Assembly (NCBI GenBank): GCA_965220265.1
Contig: CBDCPM010000004.1
Location: forward strand, 3,782,001-3,846,000
Direction of reading: 5' to 3'
DNA length: 64,000 nucleotides
DNA from: Bin87 sp965220265
GTDB taxonomy: Bacteria; Chloroflexota; Dehalococcoidia; Lucifugimonadales; UBA3495
The notes under the pieces were generated by a model that ran no database searches, was not told the origin of the DNA, and saw only the letters and a program-made list of their open reading frames with translations. Positions 27,560-37,607 of the stretch are shown here, in pieces; positions within the stretch are counted from its first letter, which is position 1, and the number at the start of each line of letters is the position of its first letter. A program made the position numbers and the translations under genes.

Positions 27560-28976
27560 TTCCGAACTCCTCAAGCTGACAATCTCTGAGATCGCACCGC
27601 TGATACAGGCGCGGGAGGTCTCTCCGATAGACCTCACCGAGGCCGCGCTGGGGGAGGCGGAGCTCCGCCAGCCCACTCTCAACTCCTTCATCACCATCAT
27701 GCGCGAGCAGGCCCTGGCCCAAGCCGAACAGGCTGAAGAGTCTCTGTCCCGCGGCGAATACCTCGGCCCACTCCACGGCATCCCCATCGGCATCAAGGAC
27801 AACATCGCCACCGCCGGCATCACCACCACTGTCGGCACCAAGGTCCTGAGGGACAACGTCCCAGACGAAGACGCCGACGTCGTCCGTCGTTGCAAAGCTG
27901 CCGGCGCCATCATCATCGGCAAAGAAAACTTGGAGGAGTTTGCCGCCGGAGCAACTTCAAACAACCCTCACTACGGCGCGGTCCACAACCCCTGGAACGT
28001 CGACCACATCCCCGGAGGCTCCAGCGGCGGCGGCGGCGCCAACGTGGCTGCCGGCGTGACTTTCGCGTCCCTTGGAACCGACCTGGGCGGGTCCGTGCGC
28101 CTGCCCGGTGCATTTTGCGGTGTGGTTGGACTCAAGCAGACCTTCGGACGGGTTAGCCAGCGCGGCCTACTGGTGACCAGTTTCAACGGTGACCACATTG
28201 GCCCCATGACCCGTTCCGTCCGGGACAGCGCTCTCGTCCTACAGGCCATCGCCGGCTACGACCCCCTCGACCCCAGCACCGTTCCGGTTCCAGTGGACGA
28301 TTACGCGCTCATGATGGAACGAGGCATCAGCGGCCTCACCATGGGCATACCTTCGAACTACTATTTCGAGCTGCTCGACCCAGAGGTAGAGCAGGCCGTA
28401 CGCCGAGCCATCGCTGCACTGGAGGAGCTGGGCGTCGCCAGCCGCGAGGTCAGTGTGCCCACGATGGAGTACGCGGGGGCCCTGCGCTTCTCCAGCATGG
28501 CCGACAGTGTGGTCACCCACGAGCCATACATCGCGTCCAGTCGCGAGGATTACGGTCCCGACACGCTCTACCGCACACTGGCCGGCCAGTTCGTCCTGGG
28601 TCGCGATTACTCCAAGGCGATGAAGGTCCAGCGCCTCATCAAGGAGGAGCACGCCCGTGTCCTTCAGGATGTGGACTTCCTCGTGACCCCGACCACGCCT
28701 CTGCCCGCGCCCCGCATCGACGCTGATACCATCGACGTGGAAGGACGGCGTCAGAAGGTGCGCGGCCCCGGCTCCGGCCACGTCTCCCGCAACACCAGCC
28801 CGATGAACGCGACTGGCTTCCCGGCCATCACCGTGCCCTGCGGTTTCAGCGAGCTGGGGCTCCCCATCGGCCTCCAGTTCATCGCCCGCCCGTGGGAAGA
28901 GGGAAACCTTTTCCGCATCGCCAATGCCTACGAGGGTGTGTCACCCAACCGGGGAGTTTGGCCAAACCTCGAGTGA
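27552..28976 (+). CDS. Amidase signature enzyme (GatA/AtzF-like)
   Basis: A 474-residue hydrolase with the amidase-signature core. K82 (IGIKDNIATAG), cis-Ser157 (GGSSGGGGANVAAG) and nucleophile Ser181 (GTDLGGSVRLPGAFCG) form the Ser-Ser-Lys triad. Full length for the family, no membrane segment. It acts on a carboxamide in the cytoplasm; the substrate cannot be told from sequence. The start ATG 27552 overlaps the GatC-like gene. The aldo/keto reductase follows on the same strand after 53 bp. Confidence 0.9.
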   Translation: MPDSELLKLTISEIAPLIQAREVSPIDLTEAALGEAELRQPTLNSFITIMREQALAQAEQAEESLSRGEYLGPLHGIPIGIKDNIATAGITTTVGTKVLRDNVPDEDADVVRRCKAAGAIIIGKENLEEFAAGATSNNPHYGAVHNPWNVDHIPGGSSGGGGANVAAGVTFASLGTDLGGSVRLPGAFCGVVGLKQTFGRVSQRGLLVTSFNGDHIGPMTRSVRDSALVLQAIAGYDPLDPSTVPVPVDDYALMMERGISGLTMGIPSNYYFELLDPEVEQAVRRAIAALEELGVASREVSVPTMEYAGALRFSSMADSVVTHEPYIASSREDYGPDTLYRTLAGQFVLGRDYSKAMKVQRLIKEEHARVLQDVDFLVTPTTPLPAPRIDADTIDVEGRRQKVRGPGSGHVSRNTSPMNATGFPAITVPCGFSELGLPIGLQFIARPWEEGNLFRIANAYEGVSPNRGVWPNLE

Positions 28977-29029
28977 TAGCGACCACCGTCTCCGACCGTG
29001 TCACCTGGTGTGGCGTAAAGAGGAGTCCC

Positions 29030-30022
29030 ATGGAATACCGACGCTTCGGACCTACGGATATGACCGTCTCCGCCCTGGGTTTCGGCTGCTGGGAGATGGG
29101 TGGCACCTACGGGGACGTGTCCCAGACCGAGCTCGCCGCCGCGGTTAACCGCGCCATCGACCTGGGCATTAACTGCTTCGACACCGCTCCGGCCTACGGC
29201 AGAGGCGAGTCGGAAGTCGTTTTGGGCAAGGCGCTGGGGGAACGACGCAAGGATGTCATCGTCGTCACCAAGTGCGGTGTGGGCTATACGGATCGACCCA
29301 AGGGTCGCGACAGTCGCATGGTGTCCATCCTCGCCTCCGTGGAGCAGAGCCTGCGGAACATGGGCACCGACTACATTGACGTCCTGCTCATACACTGGCC
29401 GGACGTCAGCACTCCCTTCGACGAGACCATGTACGCGCTGGACAGCCTGGTGGAGCAGGGCAAGGTTCGCGCCGTGGGTGTTTCCAATTTCACCCTGGAC
29501 CAGATCAAGGAATGCGAAGGGGTGCGCAGCGTCGACATCGTCCAGTATGGCCTGAACATGTTCGACCGGCGCATGGAGCAGGAAATCTTTCCCTACTGCC
29601 TCCAGCAGGGCACCGGTGTGATGGTTTACGGGCCGCTGGCCTTCGGTCTGTTGACCGGCACAATGTCGGCGGACACCACCTTCGGCGGCAACGACTGGCG
29701 CTCCACCGGCGGACGGCCGGGCTGGAATGTCGGCGTGTTCGCCGAGGAGCACTTCCAGCGTAACCTGCGGGTCGTGGAGGACCTCAAGACCATCGCCGAG
29801 GCGCGGGGCAAAAAGATGCCCCACTTGGCGTTGCGGTGGGTCCTGTCCAATCCCGCCGTCAGCGTCGCTCTCGTCGGCACCCGCACCGCTCAGGAGGTGG
29901 AGGACAACGTCGCCGCGCTGGAATGGGCTCTCTCTGGCGCCGACATGGAGCAGATTGAAGCGGTCTTCGATCGCTACGGTGTCGACACCCATCCCGACAT
30001 AGTGATCGACCCGAACGAATAG
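29030..30022 (+). CDS. Aldo/keto reductase
   Basis: A 330-residue NADPH-dependent oxidoreductase of the AKR superfamily. The start is ATG 29030, preceded by AAAGAGGAG; the longer upstream frame has no family features. Catalytic tetrad: D51, Y56 (FDTAPAYGRGESE), K81 (VVTKCGVG) and H122 (LLIHWPD). The cofactor-binding C-terminal region reads VALVGTRTAQEVEDNVAALE. It is most like the L-galactose/D-threo-aldose dehydrogenase-type branch that reduces or oxidises sugars and aldehydes. Probably cotranscribed with the amidase. Confidence 0.88.
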   Translation: MEYRRFGPTDMTVSALGFGCWEMGGTYGDVSQTELAAAVNRAIDLGINCFDTAPAYGRGESEVVLGKALGERRKDVIVVTKCGVGYTDRPKGRDSRMVSILASVEQSLRNMGTDYIDVLLIHWPDVSTPFDETMYALDSLVEQGKVRAVGVSNFTLDQIKECEGVRSVDIVQYGLNMFDRRMEQEIFPYCLQQGTGVMVYGPLAFGLLTGTMSADTTFGGNDWRSTGGRPGWNVGVFAEEHFQRNLRVVEDLKTIAEARGKKMPHLALRWVLSNPAVSVALVGTRTAQEVEDNVAALEWALSGADMEQIEAVFDRYGVDTHPDIVIDPNE

Positions 30023-30061
30023 GTCCGGGTCGACGTGTTTACCTGGGCAGGTCAGCCTGGA

Positions 30062-31636
30062 TTACCCTGTAGCAATCCAGTCAACTACCCGCTCTGCCAC
30101 CATGATCACGGTGGGGTGAATACCCCCAGACCGCGGGACCCTGGGCATAACCGAGGCGTCGGTCACCCACAATCCCTCGACTCCTCGCACCCGACAATAC
30201 TGGTCGACCACCGCCATGGCGTCGCCGTCCGGCCCCATCCGGCAGGTGCCGGAAACGTGGCGCGCCGTGCCCACGATCTGCCGTATCCAAGTGTCGAACG
30301 CATCCTGATCGGCCATTATCTCGTCCGTCGGATTGATGCGGAAGTCGTATACGTCCTTGAACGCCTCCGATTCCAGCATCCGTATGCCGAATCTCAGACC
30401 GTCGCGCACCCGCCGTATGTCGTTCGGATGTTGCAGGTACTGATAGTTGAACTCTGGTTGCACGTCTGGGTCCGAAGACTGTAGTTGGACGTAGCCCGAC
30501 CCGTCGGGCAGCCCTAGCGTGCAGGAAATGCGCGCTGCCCGGTCCGGAGGCACATCCCCCGTGTTGTACCGAGTGCGCACTCCTGCAACTTTCTCCTCGC
30601 GCTCGTCCACCACCGTGTTGGATCGCAGCACCATGTCGTTGGTGTAGCCCGACCCCTCGGAGGAATAGTGCAGCCCGAAGTGAGGCGCGTCCAAATCGCC
30701 GGTCAGCGTCTTGCCATCCTTCACCTTGTAGGTGATGTGCGCGCTCAGGTGGTTCCAAAGACCCTGCCCCACTCCCGGGCTATCGTGGATCACCGGGATA
30801 CCGAACTGTCGCAGGTGCTCCCTGGGGCCGACGCCCGACAGCATCAACAACTGGGGCGACCGGATTGCCCCGCTACTAAGCACAACCTTGTCCGCGCCCA
30901 CGGTGAATATCTCGCCGCCGCTCTCCGCTTCCACGCCGACGGCTTTCGTTCCCTCAAACAGAACACGGCGCACGTACACGTTGCCCCGCACCGTCAGGTT
31001 GAGCCGGTGTCGCATCGGGTTCAGGTGTGTCATGGCCGCGCTCATGCGGATGCCACCCAGGTTGTTGGTTGGCGACACGCCCACGCCGGTCGGGTTCGGT
31101 CCGTTGGTATCCTCCACAGCAGGGTAGCCTTCGGCCAGGCAGGCATCACGGAAGGCCTTCTGGATGTCGGCCGACGCGCCGGACAGACGCCGACGCACCG
31201 GCATGGGACCGTCCGAACCGTGGTAGTCGTCCTGGATGTCCAGATCATTCTCCATCTTCCGGTAGAAGGGCAGCACCCTGTCATAGGACCATTCATCGTT
31301 GCCCATGGCGGCCCAGTTGTCGAAGTCTTCAGGGAAACCCCGTTGCATTGCCTGGCCGTTGATGGACGAACCACCGCCGATAACCTTGCCCTGGGCGACG
31401 TGGATCTCGCCCTGCTCCTCAGTGATAGTGCCCCGCAGCGCCCAGTTGTGAATGGAATCCTGGGCTTCTGCGTACCTGGTGCCGCCGAACTTGACATCGT
31501 CCGGCAAGACGGCCGGGTCTGGATAGTCGTTGCCGGCTTCCAGCAGCAGCACCGAGGTGTTCGCATCCTCCGCCAGCCGGCTCGCCAGCGTCGAACCAGC
31601 GGCACCGCCGCCAACCACAATAACGTCGTACTTCAT
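30062..31636 (-). CDS. GMC-family FAD oxidoreductase
   Basis: A 524-residue flavoenzyme of the glucose-methanol-choline family (choline dehydrogenase-like). The start is ATG 31636 (MKYDVIVVGGG) after GGGAGGACTC, preferred to ATG 31657. The dinucleotide fold is VVGGGAAGSTLASRLAED with the ribose-binding Glu in VLLLEAG. GMC signatures: GGGSSINGQ and SSGAIRSPQLLMLSGVGP. The C-terminal catalytic pair lies in RHVSGTCRMG and IHPTVIMVAERVVDWI. The substrate is probably an alcohol. It converges with the aldo/keto reductase gene. Confidence 0.92.
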   Translation of the reverse strand: MKYDVIVVGGGAAGSTLASRLAEDANTSVLLLEAGNDYPDPAVLPDDVKFGGTRYAEAQDSIHNWALRGTITEEQGEIHVAQGKVIGGGSSINGQAMQRGFPEDFDNWAAMGNDEWSYDRVLPFYRKMENDLDIQDDYHGSDGPMPVRRRLSGASADIQKAFRDACLAEGYPAVEDTNGPNPTGVGVSPTNNLGGIRMSAAMTHLNPMRHRLNLTVRGNVYVRRVLFEGTKAVGVEAESGGEIFTVGADKVVLSSGAIRSPQLLMLSGVGPREHLRQFGIPVIHDSPGVGQGLWNHLSAHITYKVKDGKTLTGDLDAPHFGLHYSSEGSGYTNDMVLRSNTVVDEREEKVAGVRTRYNTGDVPPDRAARISCTLGLPDGSGYVQLQSSDPDVQPEFNYQYLQHPNDIRRVRDGLRFGIRMLESEAFKDVYDFRINPTDEIMADQDAFDTWIRQIVGTARHVSGTCRMGPDGDAMAVVDQYCRVRGVEGLWVTDASVMPRVPRSGGIHPTVIMVAERVVDWIATG

Positions 31637-31754
31637 GAGTCCTCCCGGGGCTATCATTTCCCCATGCCGAATTGATAGTTTAGACTGTGATTATATCGGA
31701 AAACCGCCCCCGCCAATTGCGGTGATCGCCGTGTAGCCATTTAGGGGAGCCCTC

Positions 31755-33246
31755 ATGTCAGAACCAACGCAAGACCAAAACCTGCACCTCCCCAGCCTGG
31801 TCATCAAAAACTTCCGCGGCATCGACGAGCTGACGATACCGCGGCTGGGTCGCGTAACGCTGCTCGCCGGCAAGAACGGCGTGGGCAAGACGACGGTGCT
31901 AGACGCGGTGCGGATATGGGCCGACCGCGGGCGTCGATTTACTCTCGTTGATGTCCTATACAACAGCGACGAAGTGATTCAGGTCGAGGATGAATTTCAC
32001 GGAGAAACTACAGCTCCGGATTGGAATGGGCTATTTTTTGGACGGCGCGACGTCGCAGACGCACCTATTTCAATAGGCACTCTGCAACAAGAGAATTTCA
32101 TCACGATTCAGATGGCTCGGATCTCCGGTGACGTTCTAAGAGCCTGTCTACGATCTTTTGAGGATTAGCACCATGAAGGCAAGCACCGCCATTTGCAGGC
32201 TGGTATTGAGCTTCCTTTCACAGTTCTTCCAGAGTCGGCGGCACTTTTCCAGCCAGGCGAAAGACCGCTCCACCACCCATCGCTTTGGAAGCACCACGAA
32301 GGTGTGCAGTTCGTGGCGTTTCACGACTTCCACTGCGGCTCCCAACAGGCTTTGCACCGCAGCGGCAAAGGGCTTCCCGGTGTAACCCCCGTCCACCAGC
32401 ACCTTCTGGACCTGGCTGAGGTCGGCCCGGTTTTCGTCAAACATCGCCAAAGCCCCAGCCCGGTCGGTAACATTGGCGGTAGTCACATGTATCGCATGGG
32501 GCAATCCTTGCGTGTCCACCGCGATGTGACGCTTGATTCCGGACACCTTCTTGCCCGCGTCATAGCCCTTGCTATCGGCACTGTCCGTGTTCTTGACGCT
32601 CTGGGAGTCCACGATGCAGAAGCTGGTCTGCTCTTTCCGTCCATTGCTTTGCCGGACCGCGCCAACCGATTTTTTTTAGGACTTGCTCCAGAATGGATTC
32701 TTTCGCCGGGCCAGGCTGCTCGCTCCACTGCCGGAAATACTGGTAGCAAGTGCGCCAATTGGGGAAGTCCGCGGGCAGCATTCGCCACTGGCACCCGCTT
32801 TTCAAGAGGTACAGCACGCCGCAGAAAACGTCATACAAGTCCACGGTGCGGGGTTTGGTCCGGCGGCGAGCCGACTCCAACGTCGGCAGAATCCGGGCGA
32901 ATTGCTTCCGGCTGATGTCGCTGGGATAGGAATGAGACATGATTACCCCTCCCCTGATAATAGTCTCAACTTAACCTATTTCAGAGATCGTAGACAGGTT
33001 CTAAGACCGTATTTGCGCAACGGCGTAGAAACGATTCTGTACGAAGGGAACAGGGGCTTAGAGATCAAAATCCAGGGTTCTCTTGGGGCCTACCTGTTGA
33101 ATGTTAATTCATTGCCGCAGGAGATTCGTTACGGTGATGAAAGGACCTCGCTTTCCTCCGGAGTGGTGTGCGAAATCTTGGGGCCCGACATGCCTAGAAA
33201 CTTCAACATAGAAAGGTATTGGAGCTCGGTGGCACTGACTGATTAG
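31755..33246 (+). pseudogene. AAA ATPase (OLD/RecF-like) gene, split by IS5 and 3'-truncated
   Basis: ATG 31755 begins a P-loop ATPase: LVIKNFRGIDELTIPRLGRV, then Walker A AGKNGVGKTTVLDAVRIW, the usual start of SMC-like/OLD-type AAA proteins. The gene is cut at 32139 by IS5 copy 3 (target TAA) and resumes at 33005: SGDVL-RPYLRNGVETILYEG, KIQGSLGAYLLNVNSLPQEI, RNFNIERYWSSVAL. It ends where the next IS begins at 33246, whose border supplies the stop. Walker B, signature and any C-terminal Toprim are missing. Such ATPases are frequent in defence modules, but no partner gene remains. Confidence 0.8.
32140..33001 (-). mobile_element. IS5-family element, copy 3 (A8 form)
   Basis: 862 bp, target duplication TAA (32137-32139 and 33002-33004). 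It is nearly identical to copy 1 at 11239-12100, including the eight-A run (complement ends at 32677) that splits the transposase into part A (32940 to about 32675) and part B (to 32148). A near-identical copy at a second site shows the A8 form has transposed, using its own slippage product or the intact copy 2 in trans. Confidence 0.92.
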
Positions 33247-34052
33247 GCTGTGTTGACATTTCACCGTAACCAAATGAGGGCAGCGGTAAATTGAAGGAAC
33301 CCCAAGTATCTGGTGTCCAGTTTCTCAAACCGGGAAAATACCCGGCGATAGTGCTTTATCTTGTTGATGAAGCATTCCACCAAGTGGCGCTCCCGGTACA
33401 GGTAAGCATCGTAGGCTTGGGGTTCCTTGCGGTTGGAGCGCGGCGGTATGACCGGACGCAGGCCCCGTTCCAGGATATGCTGACGAAACTCCTGGGCATC
33501 ATATCCCTTGTCGGCAATCACGTACTCTCCGGCATAATTGGCGATCAGAGCATCGGCCTGAGTGATGTCATGCTGTTGTCCCCCAGTCAGGATGAACCGC
33601 AAGGGATTACCCAAGGCATCCACGCTCACGTGGACCTTAGTGCTAAACCCGCCACGGCTCCGGCCCAGGGCCTGGGCTGCCTGGCCACCTTTTTGGGGGG
33701 CGCTCCGGCGGCGCAGGGATGGGCCCGAACCACGGTGCTGTCGATGATGAGGCATTCCAGATCCGGGTCGTCGGCGAAATGCTGATGCATCAGTTCCCAG
33801 ATACCCCGGTCGGCCCAGCGGGCGAACCTTTTGTACACACTGTTCCAGTTGCCATACTCGGACGGGAGGAGCCGCCACTGGGCGCCGGAACGGTTCACCC
33901 ACAGCACCGCCTCGATGAAACGCTGGCATTCCGCTTCCTGACCAACGTACAAGTCGGTACGACTACGCAAGAACTGGAGAATCCTGGTCCACTGGTTTGG
34001 TGATAGTCTGACGTTTCCCATGCCGCCATTATAATCAAATGTCAACACAGCC
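33246..34052 (-). mobile_element. IS5-family (IS427-type) element, complete
   Basis: 807 bp with perfect 16-bp inverted ends GGCTGTGTTGACATTT. The left end truncates the AAA ATPase gene. The right end abuts the IS701 copy 2, whose CTAG target overlaps the terminal C. Confidence 0.88.
33261..34021 (-). CDS. IS427-type transposase with -1 frameshift
   Basis: Part A from ATG 34021 (MGNVRLSPNQWTRILQFLRS) includes RSGAQWRLLPSEYGNWNSVY and the first Asp (CLIIDSTVVRAHPCAAGA). Part B, to 33261, has RSRGGFSTKVHVSVDALGNP, the second Asp (VIADKGYDA) and the Glu (RHLVECFINKIKHYRRVFSR). They join by a -1 shift at CCC-AAA-AAG (about 33692 on the minus strand), giving AP-QKGGQAAQALGRSRGG. Both parts are undamaged and the ends are perfect, so the element is probably functional. 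Confidence 0.88.
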
Positions 34053-34055
34053 TAG

Positions 34056-35482
34056 TACTACAGCCGCACTACTGTTACCAGTTGCGATAATCGACGTTGG
34101 TAGTGGCTTTGTTGCGCTCTGGCTTGATGTCGCCGTCTCCACTGGGACCAGGACAGAACGAAATCGGCAGACCGGTTTGGAGTCCATATCAGGGGGGTAA
34201 GCAGCCGACGCACCTCGGGGACTGTCAATGGAATCAGGCTCCGGTCCCTGCAGGGACCGCCCCCCTTTCCTGCAGGCATCCCGGTGTCGTGGCTTGATAC
34301 CTGATCACCGCCAGGTAAGCGTGAGCCAACATCGCCAGGGTGATGTGGCGATACCAGCCATCCCATCTGCGCACCTCGTACTGGTCCAGTCCCACCGGTC
34401 CCTTGGCCGCCTCGAAGCATTCCTCGATGGCCCAGCGGCGGCCCGCCACCTGCACCAACTCCGCCATTGCGGTACCGGACGGGCCGAAGCCAACGTAGTA
34501 GGCCAGCTCATCGGGCTTGGCAATGCTGCGCTGGGCCAGCAGCCAGTACTCTTTGCCCGGCTCCCGCAGGGGCCGTATCGCCACGGTGGTCCAGTCATAA
34601 AATCTGGGACCCTTGGCGCCGTCCCCCGCGCTCAGCCGCTGCCAGCCCGATTCGTCAACCCACGACGCCAAACGATCTACCCTCACTTGGCGGGGCCCCT
34701 TTTCGGTCCAGGCCCACAACTGCTCGTTGCGCTTGATGGCCAGCACCTGGGGGATGCCCTCCTCCTCCAGCCACCGCCGCAGGTTGCGGTCGCTGCCGTA
34801 GACCGCGTCTCCAGTAACCCAGCCGCAGGGAATTCCCGATCCCACCGCCCGCTCCAGCATCAGCTGGGCCAACTGAGGCTTGGTGCGGAATTCGACATAC
34901 TCCGGCACCCCGGCCTCACGGCGTCGCTCCCGGTCCTCCGCCCATACCTGAGGCAGATACAACTCCCGGTCCAGCAGGGTCCTGCCCCTGGCGCCAGCGT
35001 AGGCCAGGAATACTCCCACTGGGGAATTTTCGATCCGCCCCGCTGTGCCGCTGTACTGCCGCGGCATCCCCACCGACTTGCTCCCCTTCTTGAGGAAGCC
35101 GGTCTCGTCCACCACCAGCACCCCGTCGGCGGCGCCCAGATGCTCGGCCACGTAGTCCCTGAGGTCATCTCGAACCTGGTCCGCGTCCCACCGGTAGGTG
35201 CATGGCAGGCGCTGCACCCCGTCAGGAGTGGATCCCCCGCCTGCTCCGCCAACTGCCAGCCATTCTTGCGCTCTACGGAACTGAGCAGCCCCGCAGGTAC
35301 TCCAGCACCCGCCGCCTTGGCTCCGCACGCCGGAACCGGCCCGCGATGCACTCATGCACCCTCTCGATGCCCTCAGCCCACCGGGCCACTTCCGCCGCAT
35401 CATCCATCTCAACAGCCACCGCCTCACCTCACACTGCTTGACTGTCCCTAATTCTACCCGCTCTTAATCTGCGCCTGTAGTA
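34056..35482 (-). mobile_element. IS701-family element, copy 2
   Basis: 1427 bp with ends TACTACAGCCGC and complement TACTACAGGCGCAG; flanked by CTAG (34052-34055 and 35483-35486). It is a diverged relative of the copy at 12597, in opposite orientation. Confidence 0.85.
34058..35427 (-). pseudogene. IS701-family transposase, degenerate copy 2
   Basis: The N-terminal region is scrambled between frames (SSVERKNGWQLAEQAGDP in one, STPDGVQRLPCTYRWDADQV in another). The core is intact: GVLVVDETGFLKKGSKSVGM, CGWVTGDAVYGSDRNLRRWL, GWQRLSAGDGAKGPRFYDW, RRWAIEECFEAAKGPVGLDQ (Glu region). A further frame change near 34300 leads to the normal C-terminus LIPLTVPEVRRLLTPLIW and RRRHQARAQQSHYQRRL. At least two breaks, so inactive. 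Confidence 0.85.
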
Positions 35483-35486
35483 CTAG

Positions 35487-36734
35487 TACTGTTTCAATCT
35501 GATCTTGTCGGATAGATATATTGGAGCTTACGGCGAGCATCTTGGGTGGTAAACCGCCAGTCTATGGCTGATTTTGCTGCGTTGCGCTCGCGTTCGAGCG
35601 CCGCAACCTCTCGCCGCAGCTCCGCCTCATCGCTGATACGGCGGTTCAGACATCCCCTGCTGAAGACGCTCAACTCGATCTCAGCCATCCCTTCGGCAAG
35701 CTCAGGACAGGATTCAGCCAGCTGCCGTGCGTGGGAGTGTAATGAAACTCGAGGCGTTGGGCGATGCGCCGAGCTTCGCCGGGCTCAAATGCTGCGTAGA
35801 GCGCGCCGAGCTTGTGGGTGTTGAGGTTGTCCAGTACCAGCCGGACCACCTCGGCATCAGGGTATGCTTCCTCCACCAGCCACCGCATCTGGTGCGCGAA
35901 GTCCACGGCAGTGCGGCGCTCGGTCACCTCCACAGGTCTCCAGCCACCCCTCGGCTCACAGATCATGAACAGGTTCCGTGTCCCGTTGCGCTGGTACTCG
36001 GTGTCATAGCGTGCCACCCGTCCCGGGGCAGCCTCCAGGGGCGGACGCACCTCCCCAGTCAATTGCCGGGAGGTCTCGTCTGCCGGGAGGTCTCGTCGAA
36101 ACACCCTACCGGACGCTCCGGATGGTACGCCTGTTGGTACAGGTCCAGCACGTCCTCCATCCGCGCCACGAACTCCCCGCTCACCTTGGGGATACACCAC
36201 TCTTTCTTCTTCCACGGCTTGAGTGCGTTTTTTTGAGCATCTGGCGCACCGTCTCCAGGGAGATGCTATCGGCAAACTCCAACTCCACCACCTGGTCGGC
36301 CAACAACTGGAGTGTCCAGTGCGTGTGCCCTGCGGGCGCGGCGCGGCACGCAATGGCGATCAGGTGCGCTTCCTGCTTGCCGTCCAGCTTGCGCTCCTGG
36401 CCCGGCCGCGGTCGGTCATTGATGGCGGCCTCAAGTCCTTCCTCCACGTACCGCTTCCGCGCTCTGGCGACCGTGGCCGCGTTGACCAACAGCACATCGG
36501 CTATCTCACGGTCCCGAAGCCCCGGGTCAGCCTTGAGCAGCGACAGCGCCCGCTTCACGGTGCGCACTGACGCCTTGCCTCGCTGGGACACCTCATCGAG
36601 ACGGGAGCGTTCGGCCTCGGTCAACTCTACTTTATACTTGATGGCAGCCATGGCTGGGCACTTCCTCACACAAAGATCATGCCCAAGTATGGCTGCTTTC
36701 TTATATTCTTACAAATCTACCTGGCAACGGTACT
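35487..36734 (-). mobile_element. IS630-family element, copy 2
   Basis: About 1.25 kb between TACTGTTTCAATCTG at the left and the complement TACCGTTGCCAGGTAG at the right, both adjoining TA within CTAGTA, the TA dinucleotide target expected of IS630. The left end abuts IS701 copy 2. Confidence 0.75.
35497..36651 (-). pseudogene. IS630-family transposase, three frame changes
   Basis: From ATG 36651 (MAAIKYKVELTEAERSRLDE) through IADVLLVNAATVARARKRYV and LADQVVELEFADSISLETVR. At the A-run before 36227 a -1 slip gives KKNALKPWKKKEWCIPKVSG, as in the copy at 16907. A 17-bp tandem duplication (36064-36080 and 36081-36097) then breaks the frame in the first catalytic motif (CFDETSRQ). The central domain continues (VVRLVLDNLNTHKLGALYAA, LEFHYTPTHGSWLN). 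A 23-bp insert (35682-35704) containing GTCCTGAGCTTGCCGAAGG breaks it again before MAEIELSVFSRGCLNRRISD. The last two are inactivating. Confidence 0.85.
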
Positions 36735-36876
36735 AGTGGGTATCCATCGTGTCCGGGATGCCGTCTTTTAATGCGCGAGTACTGATCGCCGATGTCAGAG
36801 ACGACCCCGATGCGCGTTATGTTACACTGGCACCGCCCAATATTTACTCAGCGATTACACCTACAGGAGGACCGTT

Positions 36877-37536
36877 ATGCCCAAAAAGCGCGGCACCGGT
36901 TTGATGATGGTCTGGTGCGACGTACCAGCCGAAGCCGAGGAAGAATTCAACCATTGGTACAACACTGAGCACCTTCAGGAACTGCTGTCCGTACCGGGCG
37001 TGTTAAACGCCGCCAGGTACGAGGCAACGAGCAGCGGTCCCAAGCATCTGGCGATGTATGAATTGGAATCGGTCGCCGTTGTCGATACTGACGCCTTCAA
37101 AAACCGGCCGCCCACGCCGTGGGGACAGAAGGCCGGCCCCCGGGCAGTGGCGACCACCCTGCTTAACAACGTGTACCAGATGATCCACCCCACCGACCTC
37201 AGCGACGCACTGGCCAATGCCGATATGTCCGCCGCGCTGCAGATTGGACGGATGGACGTGCCCGCGGCGCACGATGCCGAGTGGAACACCTGGTACTCAA
37301 CGGTTTACGTGCCGAACTACGAAAAGGTTCCTGGCTGCATTCGCGGACGCCGATGGAAGGCGGTACGCGGCGAACCCACGTACGCCACGGTCTACGAATT
37401 TGAGAACCCCGAGGTGTCTTCCACCGCCCCATGGCTGGAGCAACGGGAAGCTCACCCGGACAACGGCCGCATGCGGGACGTCATGACCCACGCCGCGGGT
37501 TCCCCGGGGATTTGGCGCAAGACTTTCCAGCCATAA
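36877..37536 (+). CDS. EthD-like dimeric alpha/beta-barrel protein
   Basis: A 219-residue protein built of two ferredoxin-like halves. The first has WCDVPAEAEEEFNHWYNTEH and VPGVLNAARYEA, the second MDVPAAHDAEWNTWYSTVYV and VPGCIRGRRWKAV. The E-x-x-x-N-x-W-Y-x-T motif is typical of EthD/DUF4286-type small barrels associated with degradation of aromatic or ether compounds. The start ATG 36877 follows AGGAGG. It is a paralogue of the protein at 55685. A strong hairpin terminator follows, so it is monocistronic. The enzymatic role is not established. Confidence 0.7.
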   Translation: MPKKRGTGLMMVWCDVPAEAEEEFNHWYNTEHLQELLSVPGVLNAARYEATSSGPKHLAMYELESVAVVDTDAFKNRPPTPWGQKAGPRAVATTLLNNVYQMIHPTDLSDALANADMSAALQIGRMDVPAAHDAEWNTWYSTVYVPNYEKVPGCIRGRRWKAVRGEPTYATVYEFENPEVSSTAPWLEQREAHPDNGRMRDVMTHAAGSPGIWRKTFQP

Positions 37537-37560
37537 CCGCTCGGTACAGGCAGTAGCGTA

Positions 37561-37596
37561 AAATGGAGGAGCGGACGATGGTTCGCTCCTCCATTT
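37561..37596 (+). terminator. Hairpin terminator
   Basis: Perfect 13-bp stem AAATGGAGGAGCG / CGCTCCTCCATTT with a 10-nt loop, 24 bp after the EthD-like gene. The flanking A/T-rich arms make it plausible in either direction. Confidence 0.7.
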
Positions 37597-37607
37597 CCGG
37601 GTGACCT

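Noticed and set aside
28928..29992. Minus-strand ORF (354 codons) opposite the aldo/keto reductase
   Set aside because: Shadow of a gene with a complete catalytic tetrad.
30668..31675. Plus-strand ORF (335 codons) opposite the GMC oxidoreductase
   Set aside because: Antisense shadow; the minus strand has a complete FAD-enzyme motif set.
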